Notes: generated from the sequence alone by a model not told the origin. Counted from the stretch's first letter, positions 26,489 to 36,882 are shown. The stretch is 64,000 nucleotides of DNA from DASXQK01 sp963757155 (GCA_963757155.1 CAVWQS010000037.1:62001-126000), one strand, 5' to 3'. Program-made: numbers and translations.

Positions 26489-28599
26489 ATGGCTCGGCCG
26501 CCGATAAAGCGCATCGGCCGCTGGCTCGCGGCATCGGCCGGCATCCTGCTGCTGCTCGCGGCTGGCGCGGTGCTGCTCGACCGGCTGTTCCCACCGGACC
26601 TCTCGCGCCTCGGCAATCTCTCGGTCCTGGTCGAGGACAAGGACGGCGGGCTGCTGCGCGCCTTCACCGCTGCGGATGGCGGCTGGCGCCTGCCGGTGAC
26701 GGTGGGCGAGGTGGACCCGCGCTACCATCAGCATGCTGCTGGCCTATGAGGACAAGCGCTTCGAGAGCCATTGGGGTGTCGATCCCTTGGCCCTGCTCAG
26801 GGCCATGGGCCAGTTCGTGACCCGGGGCCATGTGGTCTCGGGTGCCTCCACCCTCACCATGCAAACCGCCCGCCTGCTGGAGCCCCGGCCCCGGACCCTG
26901 GGCGCCAAGCTGATCGAGATGGCGCGCGCCTTCCAGCTCGAGGCGCATTTCGACAAGGATCAGATCCTCGCGATGTATCTGACCCTGGCACCCTATGGCG
27001 GCAATCTCTCGGGCATCCGCGCCGCCTCGCGGTTCTATTTCGGCAAGGAGCCGGGGGAGCTGAGCGATGGCGAGGCGGCGTTGCTGGTGGCGCTGCCGCA
27101 GTCGCCGGAGCGCTTCCGGCCCGATCGCCAGCCCAAGGCGGCATCGGCGGCAAGATCGCGGGTGCTGGTCCGCCTCCAGGCAGCGGGCATATTGACGCCG
27201 GCCACCGCGGCCGAAGCGGCGAGCGCGCCGATCCCCGCCGGGCGCCTGCCGGCCGCCCTCGACGCGCCGCATCTGGCGGAGCGGCTCGTGGCCGCCGCGC
27301 CCGGCAGAAGCGAGATCGCAAGTCTCATCGACGGCGATCTGCAGCGCCGGCTGCAGGCCCTGGCGGCACGTCAACGCCTGGGGCTGGAGGCCGGTGCCAC
27401 CCTGGCGATCCTGGTGGCGGAGAATTCCACCATGGCGGTGCGCGCCTATGTCGGGGCGGCGGATTACTTCGACACCGGCAGCCGCAGCCAGAACGACATG
27501 GTCCGCGCCATCCGCTCGCCCGGCTCGACCCTGAAGCCCTTCGTCTATGGCCTGGCCTTCGACGATCTGCTGATCCATCCCGAGACCATCGTCACCGACC
27601 GTCCCATGCGTTTCGGCGATTACGCGCCGCAGAATTTCGATCATCGCTTCCATGGCGAGCTCACGGCCCGGGAAGCCTTGCAGCTCTCGCTCAATCTGCC
27701 GGCGGTGGCGCTGCTGAGCCGGGTGGGACCGCTGCGCTTCGCCGGTCTCTTCCGCGATGTCGGCCTGCCGCTGCATCTGCCCGATCCGGGCCAGGCCCCG
27801 GGGCTTCCCATCGTGCTGGGCGGGGTGGGGACGAGCCTGGAAGATCTGGTGACGGCTTATGCCGGCATCGCCGCGGGCGGCAGCATCCGCCCGCTGCGTT
27901 TGACCCCGGCGGATCCTCTCGGCGCGCCGCGGAAATTCATGAGCCCGGTCGCCGCCTGGTATCTGACCCGGATCCTGAGCGAGACCCCGCCGCCGCCGAG
28001 CTGGCTCGCCGGCACCAACCGCGCCCACGCCCCGCTGGTCGCCTACAAGACCGGCACCTCCTATGGCTTCCGCGATGCCTGGGCCATCGGCTATACCGCG
28101 GATTACACCGTGGGCGTCTGGGTCGGCCGCCCCGATGGCAGCTTCTCGCCCGGACGCATGGGCCGCGAGGCGGCAGCACCCATCCTCTTCGGCGTCTTCG
28201 ATCAGCTCCCGATCCGCCAGATCGCGCCTGTGCCGCCGCCCGAGGGCGCGCTGGTGGCGACCAATGCCGAGCTCCCCGCCATGCTGCGCTATTTCGATGC
28301 CCGGCCGATGCTCGCCCGGCTGCGCGCCTCCAGCGAGGGCAAGGGCGGGCCGGAGATCGCCTTTCCCGTCGATGGCTCGACCATCGCGCTGGTTCGCCAG
28401 GGCCAGGCGCTGAAGAGCCTGCCGCTCGATGCCGATGGCGGCGCTTTGCCGCTGCTCTGGCTGGTGAACGGCAAGCGCATCGAACTCGACCCCCTTCCGC
28501 CGCGAGGCGGAATGGCAGCCCGACGGGCCCGGCGAGGTACGGATCACCGTGATCGACGGCGCGGGCCGCGTGGCCTCCAGCGAGGTCTGGGTCCAGTAG
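26489..28599 (+). CDS. pbpC: Penicillin-binding protein 1C, with two frameshifts
   Basis: A bifunctional peptidoglycan synthase that is membrane-anchored (segment ~15-33, SAGILLLLAAGAVLLDRLF). The GT51 glycosyltransferase has the catalytic Glu in LLAYEDKRFESHWGVD and SGASTLTMQTARLL. The transpeptidase has SPGSTLKPFVYG (SxxK), SLNLP (SxN) and YKTGTSYGFRDAW (KTG). The C-terminal BiPBP_C domain ends ITVIDGAGRVASSEVWVQ. The first break is at about 26725, where one extra C separates VDPRY from MLLAYED. The second is in a C5 run at 28490-28494, after which the frame FRREAEWQPDGPGEV resumes. Removing two bases gives 702 residues. It pairs with the upstream macroglobulin. Confidence 0.92.
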
Positions 28600-28600
28600 C

Positions 28601-29068
28601 GTGGCCAAGCAGAGCGCGGGGATCCTGGCCTATCGGCGGTCCGGCGATGAATGGCAGGTCTTTCTCGTCCATCCCGGCGGGCCCTTCTGGGCGAAGAAGG
28701 ACCTCGGCGCCTGGTCCATGCCCAAGGGCGAATTCCCGGAGGAGGAAGACGCGCTGCTCGCCGCCAAGCGGGAATTCCGCGAGGAAGTGGGGCAGGGTAT
28801 CGAAGGGACCTTCGTCGCGCTCGAGCCCCGCCGGCAGAAGAGCGGCAAGACGATCCATGCCTGGGTGGTCGAGGGCGATCTCGACGAGACCAGGCTGGTG
28901 AGCAACGAGTTCGAGATGGAATGGCCGCCACGCTCGGGCAAGATGCAGCGCTTCCCCGAAGTGGACAGAGGCCAATGGTTTGCCCTTCCGGAGGCCAAGA
29001 CCCGGATCAATCCCGGCCAGGTTGCGTTCCTGGAGGAGCTGGCGCTTCTGCTGGAGGCCCGCCCATGA
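28601..29068 (+). CDS. Nudix hydrolase
   Basis: A 155-residue protein from GTG 28601, one base after the pbpC stop. The Nudix box is complete: G-EFPEE-E-DALLAAK-REFREEVGQ (about residues 44-66), matching GX5EX7REUXEEXGU. It also has the PKGEF lead-in and a WPPRSGKMQRFPEVDRGQWF segment seen in the NUDIX domain proteins formerly annotated as YtkD/MutT-like. The substrate, probably a nucleoside diphosphate derivative, is not predictable. The stop overlaps the next ATG by 4 nt. Confidence 0.9.
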   Translation: MAKQSAGILAYRRSGDEWQVFLVHPGGPFWAKKDLGAWSMPKGEFPEEEDALLAAKREFREEVGQGIEGTFVALEPRRQKSGKTIHAWVVEGDLDETRLVSNEFEMEWPPRSGKMQRFPEVDRGQWFALPEAKTRINPGQVAFLEELALLLEARP

Positions 29069-29658
29069 TCCTGACCCATCTCGGCAAGACCCCCAGGATC
29101 GACGCCAGCGCCTATGTCGCGCCCAATGCCCTGGTCTGCGGCGATGTGACGATCGGCGCCGATTGCCGGATCCTCTTCGGCGCCCAGGTCATCGCCGAGG
29201 GCGGGTCGATCGCCATCGGCCGGGAATGCATCGTCATGGAGAATGCGGTGCTGCGCGCCGGGGCACGCCATTCGCTCAGCATCGCCAACAACTGCCTGAT
29301 CGGCCCCAACGCCCATGTCGTGGGATGCACGATCGCCGATGAGGTCTTCATCGCGACTGGCGCCGCCGTCTTCCATGGCGCGCGCCTCGGCAAGGGCTGC
29401 GAGATCAGGGTGAATGCCGTGGTGCATCTGAGGACGTTGCTTCCGCCCGGCGCCATCGTGCCCATCGGCTGGGTCGCCGTCGGCGATCCGGCCAGCATTC
29501 TGCCGCCGGACCAGCATGACCGGATCTGGGAAATCCAGAAGCCGCTGAATTTCCCGCTCACGGTCTATGGCCTCGAGCGCGAGGAGGCCGATATGGTGAA
29601 GATCACCCGGCGGCTGGTCGCGGGCCTCGGATCGCATCGCGACGACTCCTCGACATAG
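29065..29658 (+). CDS. Hexapeptide-repeat (left-handed beta-helix) protein, gamma-carbonic-anhydrase-like
   Basis: A 197-residue protein from ATG 29065 (overlapping the Nudix stop). It begins MILTHLGKTPRIDASAYVAP and continues with isoleucine-patch hexapeptide repeats: VCGDVTIGADCRILFGAQ, IAIGRECIVMENAVLRAG, CLIGPNAHVVGCTIADEVFI and GCEIRVNAVV. This is the left-handed beta-helix fold of gamma-carbonic-anhydrase and transferase-like proteins. The full set of metal His ligands is not evident; only NAHV and AVFHGA histidines appear. Catalysis is therefore uncertain. Confidence 0.75.
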   Translation: MILTHLGKTPRIDASAYVAPNALVCGDVTIGADCRILFGAQVIAEGGSIAIGRECIVMENAVLRAGARHSLSIANNCLIGPNAHVVGCTIADEVFIATGAAVFHGARLGKGCEIRVNAVVHLRTLLPPGAIVPIGWVAVGDPASILPPDQHDRIWEIQKPLNFPLTVYGLEREEADMVKITRRLVAGLGSHRDDSST

Positions 29659-29682
29659 AGGAGCGGCTCCGGCCGCGGCAGG

Positions 29683-32183
29683 TCACTCCGTGCTCAGCGG
29701 CTGCTTCTTTTGGCGCGCCGAATCTTCGAGCACCCGGCGGATTGTCGCCAGGAGGATCTGGTTCGAGGCGTGGGTCTTTACAAGCGAGGCGGCGACCTGC
29801 CCTGTAAGGTGCTCGGGCGGGTCGGCGGCGGCAAAGATGACGGCCGGCGTACCGGAGCTCAGCAACGGCAGCAGATCGCCGCCCGAGCCATCCGGAAGAT
29901 CCAGGTCGAGGATCACGAGGTCATAGGATCCTGCCTCCAGCATCCGCTTGGCGGCTTGAAGCGTGTCGGCCCGGTCGATCGATGCGAGCCCCGCCGTGAT
30001 GCCTGCGACCACCTGCGCGACATCCGCATCATCTTCGACATGAAGGATCCGCGGCTTGTGGTCCTTCCGTCCGCCGGCAGCCCACTTGACCGCCTTCAGG
30101 AGCCCATCAGGGTCGATCGGCTTCTGGACCCAATCCAATGTTCCGCCCGAGGGACCGCCGAGCTCCTTCTTTGCCTGTTCCACTTTTATCGACACGATCA
30201 CGACCGGGAGGTGGCGATGCTTCTCATCCCCGCGCAAAGATCGGAAAAAAGTTAGCCCGTCGTCGTCAGGCAGCATGAGATCCAGTGTCATGACGGCATA
30301 TTCCTGCCGGGCGAGCGCCGCACGCGCCTCCCGCACCGAATAGACGACGTCGACAGCAAAGCCGCCATGCTCCAGGAGCGTACGGAGCAATAAGGCAACG
30401 TCCTGATTGTCTTCGCAGACCAGCACTCTTGGCCGGTTGGGTTGTTGGCCGGCGGCTACCCCCACCAGTCGATGCTCGACGCGGAGCTGCTCCGGCAGAT
30501 CGACGAAGAAAATCGTTCCGACACCAACCTCCGAGGTGAAGCCGATGGTCCCCAGCATCCGTTCGACGATCAATTTGACGATGCTGAGTCCAAGCCCCGT
30601 CCCCCCAGCTTCTTCGAATCCGAGGTATCGGCCTGGGCAAATCGGTCGAAGACCTTGCGGCGGAATTCGACCGGAATGCCCGGGCCGGAGTCCTGAACGG
30701 CGATGCGCAGTCCTCCTTCATGGCGATCGAGGGTCACGTTGATATCGGCGCCAGGGGTGGAGAACTTCGCTGCGTTCGACAAAAGGTTCGCCATGACCTG
30801 CATCAGCCGATCCCCATCGACGCTGGCCTCCGCGTCCGGCGCGCGATCATCGTAGCGAATATGCACTTTGTATTGCGCCGCATAGCCGCTGTTGGCTTCC
30901 ACGGCGTGCCGAATCAACGGTGAGAGCCGCTGGCGCTGAAGCCGAAAATCCATGCTGCCGGAGGCAATCTTCTCGATGTCGAGAATATCGTTGATCAATC
31001 GGACGAGCCGTTCGCTGTTGGCGTGGGCGATGTCGATCATCGGCTTCATTTCGGCCGGCACCGCACCGAAGGCGCCACCCGAGATCAGCCCGAGCGCCCC
31101 GCGTATCGACGTCAGGGGCGTGCGCAGCTCATGGCTCACCGTGGATACGAATTCATCCTTCAGCCGCTCGACTTTCTTGCGATCCGTTATGTCGGTGTAT
31201 GTGGCGATCGTCGATCCATCGGGCATGCGCTTGCGCGCGACATCGATCGTGCGGCCGTCGGCTCGTGGGGCCAGCACGACACTCGTCGCCATGCGCAATC
31301 CCTCGCACCGCTTCTCGATATAGGTCTCGAGATCCTCGGCGATGAAGTCGCCGGCCATGACGCCGTAGCGCAGCAGCGCGGCATAGGTCTGGCCCACGAA
31401 GACCATGTCATCGGGCAGGTCGAAGAATTTGACGAAGCGCGTGCTCCAGGAGGTCAGCTTCAGGTCCCGATCGAACACCGCGACCCCTTGTTCGATGTTG
31501 TCGAAGGTGACCTGCAGCAGGGCGGTCTTCTGCAGGAGTTCGGCCTCGGTCCGCTTGCGCTGCGCGAGGTCCCGGTACACGAAGAAGGCGCCGCCGAAGA
31601 CCACGAGGACCGAGAGGGCGCCGCAGAACATGATCAGGGTCCAGGTCTGCCGCTCCTGCAGGGCATCGGCCACGAAGCGGTCGCGCAGCAATCGCGCTTG
31701 CTCCCCGTCCAGCTGGAGAATCAGCTCATTCAAGCGCGCCGCAAGCAGCGCATCTTCCGGCAGGCGCAGCCGCGCAATTGCCGCCTGAGCCCCCGACTCG
31801 TCGTAGAGGAGCATGATTTTCTCGAAATTTCCGATAAGGCTCGGAAACAGGCTCTCGATCTGCTCCAGGCGTTGTCGCTGCGACGGCTCATCGGCCATCA
31901 GGGTCCGCAGCTGCTGCACCGATTTGCTTATCTGTTCCTTCGCCTGTGCGAACATCTGCTTGTAGCCGGCATCACCCAAGAGAACATAGGAACGCGTGGA
32001 GGTCAGGATGCTGTCTGCTGCGATGCGGAGGTGCTGCACCTCGTCCTTTGTCTCATAGCCGCTTATGGTCAGCGCCTGCTGGGCCACGAGCGCGTTGAGA
32101 TTGGTAAGGCTCAGGAGAATTTCGGCAAGAACCAGGACGACGAACGCCGTGAGGAAGAGAATATTGCGGGCCCAGAAGGTCAT
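29683..32183 (-). CDS. Hybrid histidine kinase CHASE3-PAS-HK-REC-REC (second copy), frameshifted
   Basis: The order is: membrane segment (FWARNILFLTAFVVLVLAEI), CHASE3-like periplasmic helix domain, a second membrane segment (LIMFCGALSVLVVFGGAFFV), PAS (TFDNIEQGVAVFDRDLKL), HisKA with phospho-His in FVSTVSHELRTPLTSI, HATPase with VMANLLSNAAKFSTPG, then two receivers (VMTLDLMLPDDDG and VILDLDLPDGSG). The frame breaks in a G6 run (30601-30606, C on the plus strand), where KKLGG should continue TGLGLSIVKLIVERM. Adding one base gives 833 residues. ATG 32183 is chosen since 32234 would overlap the response regulator. There is no DNA-binding domain. Confidence 0.9.
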
Positions 32184-32200
32184 CGCCTTCGGACGAGCCG

Positions 32201-32698
32201 TCAGGGAACGCGCGTAAGGTCGTGGCTCAGACAATGGCGTTCTCTTTGCATGCGGCAGGCAAGATCGATGAGAAGCGTTTCATCGGTTTGGGGGGCGCAA
32301 AGCCAAAGCTGCCGTACGTCATCGGCAAGCGTCATTGGATCAAAGGGCTTGTGGATGACACCGACGGCGCCGAGCTCAAGATAATGCGCTATCTCGCGCT
32401 TCTGGACCTTTGCGGTCATGAATATGACGGGCGTCTGGGCCATCGCCGGCAGTGCGCGCAAAGCCGCGAGGGTGGAGGGCCCATCCATCTCCGGCATCAT
32501 GACGTCGAGGATGATCAGATCGGGTGCGAAATTCGGCGCCTGGTCGATTGCCTCGCGTCCAGATGCGCAGAACAGGACTTCGAATTCTCCGACGACCTCG
32601 AGGGCGACCTTCGCTATCGCGCGGATATCCGGCTCATCGTCGACATATAGAATCCGTTCCAGGTCTTCCGGGATCGCCTCCTGGTCATCGATGGTCAT
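32201..32698 (-). CDS. Stand-alone response regulator receiver
   Basis: A 165-residue single-domain CheY-like receiver: LERILYVDDEPDIRAIAKVA (acidic pocket), LIILDVMMPEMDGPSTLAAL (phospho-Asp) and GAVGVIHKPFDPMTLADDVR (Lys). A ~35-residue tail lacks any HTH. ATG 32698 overlaps the stop of the upstream kinase by 4 nt (ATGA), and the downstream kinase follows closely. It probably passes phosphate between, or away from, the two flanking hybrid kinases. The output partner is unknown. Confidence 0.92.
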   Translation of the reverse strand: MTIDDQEAIPEDLERILYVDDEPDIRAIAKVALEVVGEFEVLFCASGREAIDQAPNFAPDLIILDVMMPEMDGPSTLAALRALPAMAQTPVIFMTAKVQKREIAHYLELGAVGVIHKPFDPMTLADDVRQLWLCAPQTDETLLIDLACRMQRERHCLSHDLTRVP

Positions 32699-35280
32699 GC
32701 GACTCTCCCTTGTCGAGTTCCACGGCTGGCCGTGTCGCGGAGTACCTGTCGGACCGTTGCGAGGAAGGTCGCATTCGATGCGCGTGTCTTGATGAGCACG
32801 GCGGCGGCCCTCCGCGCGATATCCTTGGGCGGCTCGGAGGCGGAAAAGACAACGACCTGCGTCCCCCGGGGCAGCAGCGGCAGCAACTCGCTTCCCGAGC
32901 CGTCGGGAAACGCCAAATCGAGAATGACGAGGTCATACGACCTTGTCTGGAGCAAATGCTTGGCCGCTCTCAGACCGTCCACCCGGTCGATCGATGCCAA
33001 TCCTCCCATGATGCCGGCCACGACATTGGCCACATCGGTATCGTCCTCGACATGGAGTATCCGCGGCAGGGGATGATCCTGTCCGCCGGTGGCCAGACGC
33101 AGCGCCCCCAGGAGCCGGGCCGCTTCCACCGGCTTTTGGATCCAATCGATGACTCCGACCGTGTCCGACCCGTCCTCCGTCTGCCCTTCGTCGGCCATCG
33201 CCGAAACGACGACCACCGGCAGGCTGCGGTACCTGTCGTCCTCTCGCAGTCTACGGAAGAAGCTCAGCCCATCCTCGTCCGGAAGTTCGAAATCGAGGGT
33301 TATCGCCGCAATTCCGCCTCGGGCGAGCGCCTCGCGTGCTTGACTCGCCGAGGAGACGAGATCGACCTCGAAACCGTCACTCGTCAAGATCGTCTTCATT
33401 TGGAGTGCAAGGTCGGGGTCGTCTTCGCATAGGAGCACTCTCTGTCCCTTGCCGGACGGAGCGCTTCCCGCCGCTGCGCCGGCCGACGGCTGCTCCGACG
33501 GGGTCCGATCCGGCAGATCGACGAAGAACGTCGTGCCGACGCCGATCTTTGAGGTGAAGCTCGCGGTGCCGTGCATGCGCTCGACCAGGGCCCTGACGAT
33601 GCTGAGTCCCAGGCCGGTGCCACCCTTCTTTCGCGAATCCGACGTATCGGCCTGGGCGAAGCGTCCGAAGATCTTGTCCCGGAACTCGGCCGGGATGCCG
33701 GGCCCGCGGTCGGTGATCGAAATCCGGAGCATCTTTCCCCGGCGCTCCAGCGTGACGACGACCGTATCTCCCGGCGTCGAGAATTTCTCCGCGTTGGAGA
33801 GGAGGTTGGCCATGACCTGCGTCAGGCGGTCCGCATCGACGTCGGCCTGCGCGTCGAGCGCGCCTTCCTCGAAGCGTATCCTGACATTGTATTTTGCGGC
33901 ATAGCCCGCGTTCGCTTCGATCGACTTTCGCAGGATCGGCGATAGCGGCTGGCGCTGAAGGCGGAATTCCAGGCCGCCGGATTCGATCTTCTCGATGTCG
34001 AGGATATCGTTGATGAGCCTGACGAGCCGCTCGCTGTTGGAATGGGCGATATCGATCATCGCCTTCATTTCGGGGGGCGTCGGACCAAGGGCGCCGCCAA
34101 CGATGAGCCCAAGAGCACCCTGAATGGAGGTAAGGGGCGTGCGGAGCTCATGGCTGACGGTCGAGACGAATTCATCCTTGGTCCGCTCCACCTTCTTTCG
34201 ATCGGTAACGTCGGAATAGGTCGATATCGTCCCGCCATCGGGCATGCGCTGCCGGGTTATCTCGACCGACCGGCCGTCCGTCTTTCCGGTCACCGTGACG
34301 TTCGCGGCCGTACGCATCCCTGCCACGAGCTGCTCGATGTGTTCTTCGACGCCGGCCTCGCCGAAGTAGCCGCGGCCGGCAAGGTGGCGCAGGAAGTCGG
34401 CGTAGCCGCGGCCGACGACGGTGAGCGCGGCAGGCAGGCTGAAGATTTCGACGAACTGCCTGTTCCAGGCGACCAACCTCAGATGGCGGTCGAAGACCGC
34501 CAAGCCTTGACCGATATTGTCGAATGTCGTCTGGAGCAGCCCTGTCTTCTCGGCGAGTTGGGCTTCGATGCGCCGGCGCTTGGCGAGATCGCGATGGAGC
34601 AGGAGGAACGCCCCCAGCCCGACGAGCACCGACAAGGCACTGCCGAGCACGACCAGGACCCACGCTTGACGTTCCTGCCGGGCGTCCGCTGCTATGTTCG
34701 CGAGAAGCAGGCCGCCTTGTTCATTGTCGAGCTGGCGGACCAGCTCGTCCAACTGGTCTTGTCGCCGGATGTCCTCCCCCCGTTCAAGAAGCATGGCGAC
34801 CCCGTTGTAGCCGGACTGCCGGAACACCTGCCCAAGCCGTTCGAAATTGCCGCGAAGGGCGGGAAACAGCTGTTCGATCTGATCGAGCCTTCGTTGCTGT
34901 GATGGGCTCTCCGCGGTCAGGAGCCGAAGGTGGTCAAGGGAAAGCCGAAGCTGGTTGACCGCGCTGTTGAACTTGAGCTCATAGTTCTCATCGGCCAGGA
35001 GCAGATAATGGCGGGTCGCCAGCAGCATGTCGTCGGCTGCGACGAGGAGATGCTGGATCTCCTGCTTTGCCTGATAGGTGTTGAGGATCCGGGATTGGCG
35101 GCCGGCGAGCCCGTCGATATTGACGACGCTCAGATAGACCTCGCCGATGATGATGGTCGCGATCATCAGGGACGTAAGCAGGAACACGGCCCGGAGGAAG
35201 GAACCGAGCACGTTCTGGGAATTCTTCATGGTCGCGCGATTGGCGGGCCCGGCATGGCGGAAATCAGTGGGTCTTTCCAT
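32695..35280 (-). CDS. Hybrid histidine kinase CHASE3-PAS-HK-REC-REC (first copy)
   Basis: The intact paralogue of the kinase at 29683. Membrane segment VFLLTSLMIATIIIGEVYLS, then a CHASE3 sensor (QHLLVAADDMLLATRHYLLL), second membrane segment WVLVVLGSALSVLVGLGAFL, PAS (TFDNIGQGLAVFDRHLRL), HisKA FVSTVSHELRTPLTSIQ, HATPase with LLSNAEKFSTPGDTV and GGTGLGLSIVRALVERM, receiver 1 (AITLDFELPDEDG) and receiver 2 (VILDLAFPDGSGS). ATG 35280 gives 861 residues; 35328 and 35229 are alternatives. A promoter (-10 TATATT at 35347-35352) lies upstream. Confidence 0.92.
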   Translation of the reverse strand: MERPTDFRHAGPANRATMKNSQNVLGSFLRAVFLLTSLMIATIIIGEVYLSVVNIDGLAGRQSRILNTYQAKQEIQHLLVAADDMLLATRHYLLLADENYELKFNSAVNQLRLSLDHLRLLTAESPSQQRRLDQIEQLFPALRGNFERLGQVFRQSGYNGVAMLLERGEDIRRQDQLDELVRQLDNEQGGLLLANIAADARQERQAWVLVVLGSALSVLVGLGAFLLLHRDLAKRRRIEAQLAEKTGLLQTTFDNIGQGLAVFDRHLRLVAWNRQFVEIFSLPAALTVVGRGYADFLRHLAGRGYFGEAGVEEHIEQLVAGMRTAANVTVTGKTDGRSVEITRQRMPDGGTISTYSDVTDRKKVERTKDEFVSTVSHELRTPLTSIQGALGLIVGGALGPTPPEMKAMIDIAHSNSERLVRLINDILDIEKIESGGLEFRLQRQPLSPILRKSIEANAGYAAKYNVRIRFEEGALDAQADVDADRLTQVMANLLSNAEKFSTPGDTVVVTLERRGKMLRISITDRGPGIPAEFRDKIFGRFAQADTSDSRKKGGTGLGLSIVRALVERMHGTASFTSKIGVGTTFFVDLPDRTPSEQPSAGAAAGSAPSGKGQRVLLCEDDPDLALQMKTILTSDGFEVDLVSSASQAREALARGGIAAITLDFELPDEDGLSFFRRLREDDRYRSLPVVVVSAMADEGQTEDGSDTVGVIDWIQKPVEAARLLGALRLATGGQDHPLPRILHVEDDTDVANVVAGIMGGLASIDRVDGLRAAKHLLQTRSYDLVILDLAFPDGSGSELLPLLPRGTQVVVFSASEPPKDIARRAAAVLIKTRASNATFLATVRQVLRDTASRGTRQGRVA

Positions 35281-35346
35281 GGCCGGCGCTGTCTCGAATT
35301 GCACGTTTTGGCGGTGGCCTCCTGCCATAGGGGGGGCCGATGCGGC

Positions 35347-35374
35347 AATATAACCCGAAGATTTCCCCTGTCGC
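35347..35374 (-). promoter_or_regulatory. Probable promoter of the kinase operon
   Basis: On the minus strand, GCGACA (35374-35369), a 16-bp spacer and TATATT (35352-35347). The -10 is good and the -35 weak. It places the start site near 35340, so translation must begin at 35328 or below. Confidence 0.45.
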
Positions 35375-35420
35375 GCCCCTGAAATTGGGCCAGTGCCCCG
35401 AGCGCAACGGCGACCCCTGG

Positions 35421-35948
35421 TCATGGGGTGGAGGATGTTGTGTGACGGCGAACCATGATCAGGTCCTGCTCCCCGGCGGTTCCGGAAGCCGTGGCCAGGC
35501 CATGGGCGCCGATGACCTCGAAGCCATAGCGCTCGTACAACCGCCGGGCCCCGAGATTTCGCGCCCAGACATCGAGATAGATGTTCGCCGCCGCCTTGAG
35601 CCGAGGGTGATCCAGGGCAGCCTCCAGGAGGCGCCGTCCGATCCCCTGGTTCTGGAAACCGGCCTCGACATAGATCCGGCGCAGCTCCTGGTCCTGAGGG
35701 GAGGGGGTGGGAACCGCAATCCGCAGGGGGCCGAATTGGACGAAGCCGATCAGGCGGCCCTCGGTTTCGGCGAGCAGGAAGACATCTTCCGCCAAGGCAT
35801 GGCGGAAGTAGCTCTCGGCGAGATTGCGCTCGAGATGGGCGGCCAGATCGGAGGGGCTGAAGCTATGGCCAAAGGCGTCGGCATAGGTCCGGCGCGCCAG
35901 GGCCGACAAAGCCGTGACGTCGTCCATCCCGGCAGCGCGGATGATCAC
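35421..35948 (-). CDS. GNAT family N-acetyltransferase
   Basis: A 175-residue single-domain acetyltransferase. It opens MIIRAAGMDDVTALSALARR, has a beta-strand GRLIGFVQFGPLRI, the acetyl-CoA-binding motif A RRIYVEAGFQNQGIGRRLLE (Q/RxxGxG/A), and LDVWARNLGARRLYERYGFE typical of motif B. The acceptor is unknown. Its ATG overlaps the stop of the upstream peptidase-like gene by 4 nt (ATGA), so it closes the 43.6-35.4 kb operon. Confidence 0.9.
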   Translation of the reverse strand: MIIRAAGMDDVTALSALARRTYADAFGHSFSPSDLAAHLERNLAESYFRHALAEDVFLLAETEGRLIGFVQFGPLRIAVPTPSPQDQELRRIYVEAGFQNQGIGRRLLEAALDHPRLKAAANIYLDVWARNLGARRLYERYGFEVIGAHGLATASGTAGEQDLIMVRRHTTSSTP

Positions 35949-36856
35949 AGGCCCTTGAGGAAGCCTGTCACCGCGCCGAAATAGGCCTCGGGCTCATCGA
36001 GAAAGGCCGAATGGGCGCTGTTGGGAAAGAGGACCAGCCGCGCATGGGGAAGGGCTGTCTGGAGCAGTCCGGCGCTGTGCGGCGTCGTGTAGTCATAGGC
36101 GCCCACCAGCACCAGGGCGGGCAGAGCGAGGCGGTGGAGATCCGGCAGCCGGTTCCAGGTCGCGAGCTCCCCGGTGGCCGAGAATTCGGCAGGCCCCCAA
36201 AGCGCCGTCTGGATCTGCATGTTGACGGGCTCATGCTCGGTCCGCTCGCCGGCGAGATAGGCCAGGCGCGAGGAATGGCGGCCATAGAACAAGGTGGAGA
36301 TCGCCCGATAGAAGGGGCTCGAGAACTGGCTGGCGGCCTCCAGCCGGTCGATCATGGCCAGGGTCTCGGTCCCGAAGGCCGCGAGCAGCCGGCGCACCTC
36401 CGCCAGATGGGTCGGGGTATCGCCGCTGGTATTGGAGAAGATGCAGCTCTTCAGCTTGTCGACATGGGCGAGGGCATATTCGATGCCGAGCCAGCCACCC
36501 CAGCTATGGCCGAGGAGATGCACCTTGCCCTGGCCCAGCGCCTCGCGCACCGCCTCGACCTCGCCGACATAGCGCTGCAGCGTCCAGAGGCTTGGGTCGT
36601 CCGGCCGGTCCGAGGCGCCGGTGCCGAGCTGGTCGTGGAACAGGACCCGGAAGCCCTGCAGCGCCAGGGTATGGAGGGCCTCGCGCAGGCGCCGGCTCGG
36701 CATGCCGGGTCCGCCGTTGATGCAGAGGAGAGTCTCCGCATTCGCCTCGCCATAGACATAGGCGACGACGCGGCCGCCCTCCACGGCCACGCGCGCCACG
36801 CGATCCGGCGGCGGCCCCGTGACGGCGAGGTCGGAGGCATCGAGCAGGCTCGCCAT
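35945..36856 (-). CDS. Proline iminopeptidase-type alpha/beta hydrolase (S33)
   Basis: A 303-residue protein from ATG 36856 (GTG 36862 is an alternative). The oxyanion motif is INGGPGMPSRR (GGPG), the nucleophile elbow LLGHSWGGWLGIEYA, the acid in LVGAYDYTTP and the His in FPNSAHSAFLDEPEAY. Peptidase family S33 prolyl aminopeptidases carry exactly this set, although several relatives hydrolyse amides or esters of amino compounds. It lies 26 bp downstream of a class III aminotransferase in the same direction, so it may release an amine or amino acid for that pathway; this is inference. Confidence 0.88.
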   Translation of the reverse strand: MASLLDASDLAVTGPPPDRVARVAVEGGRVVAYVYGEANAETLLCINGGPGMPSRRLREALHTLALQGFRVLFHDQLGTGASDRPDDPSLWTLQRYVGEVEAVREALGQGKVHLLGHSWGGWLGIEYALAHVDKLKSCIFSNTSGDTPTHLAEVRRLLAAFGTETLAMIDRLEAASQFSSPFYRAISTLFYGRHSSRLAYLAGERTEHEPVNMQIQTALWGPAEFSATGELATWNRLPDLHRLALPALVLVGAYDYTTPHSAGLLQTALPHARLVLFPNSAHSAFLDEPEAYFGAVTGFLKGL

Positions 36857-36882
36857 GGTCACCCCCCCCGGCAGCACCGCCC

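Noticed and set aside
26664..28931. 755-residue minus-strand ORF opposite pbpC
   Set aside because: It is a shadow of the pbpC coding sequence; the plus strand contains all penicillin-binding motifs.
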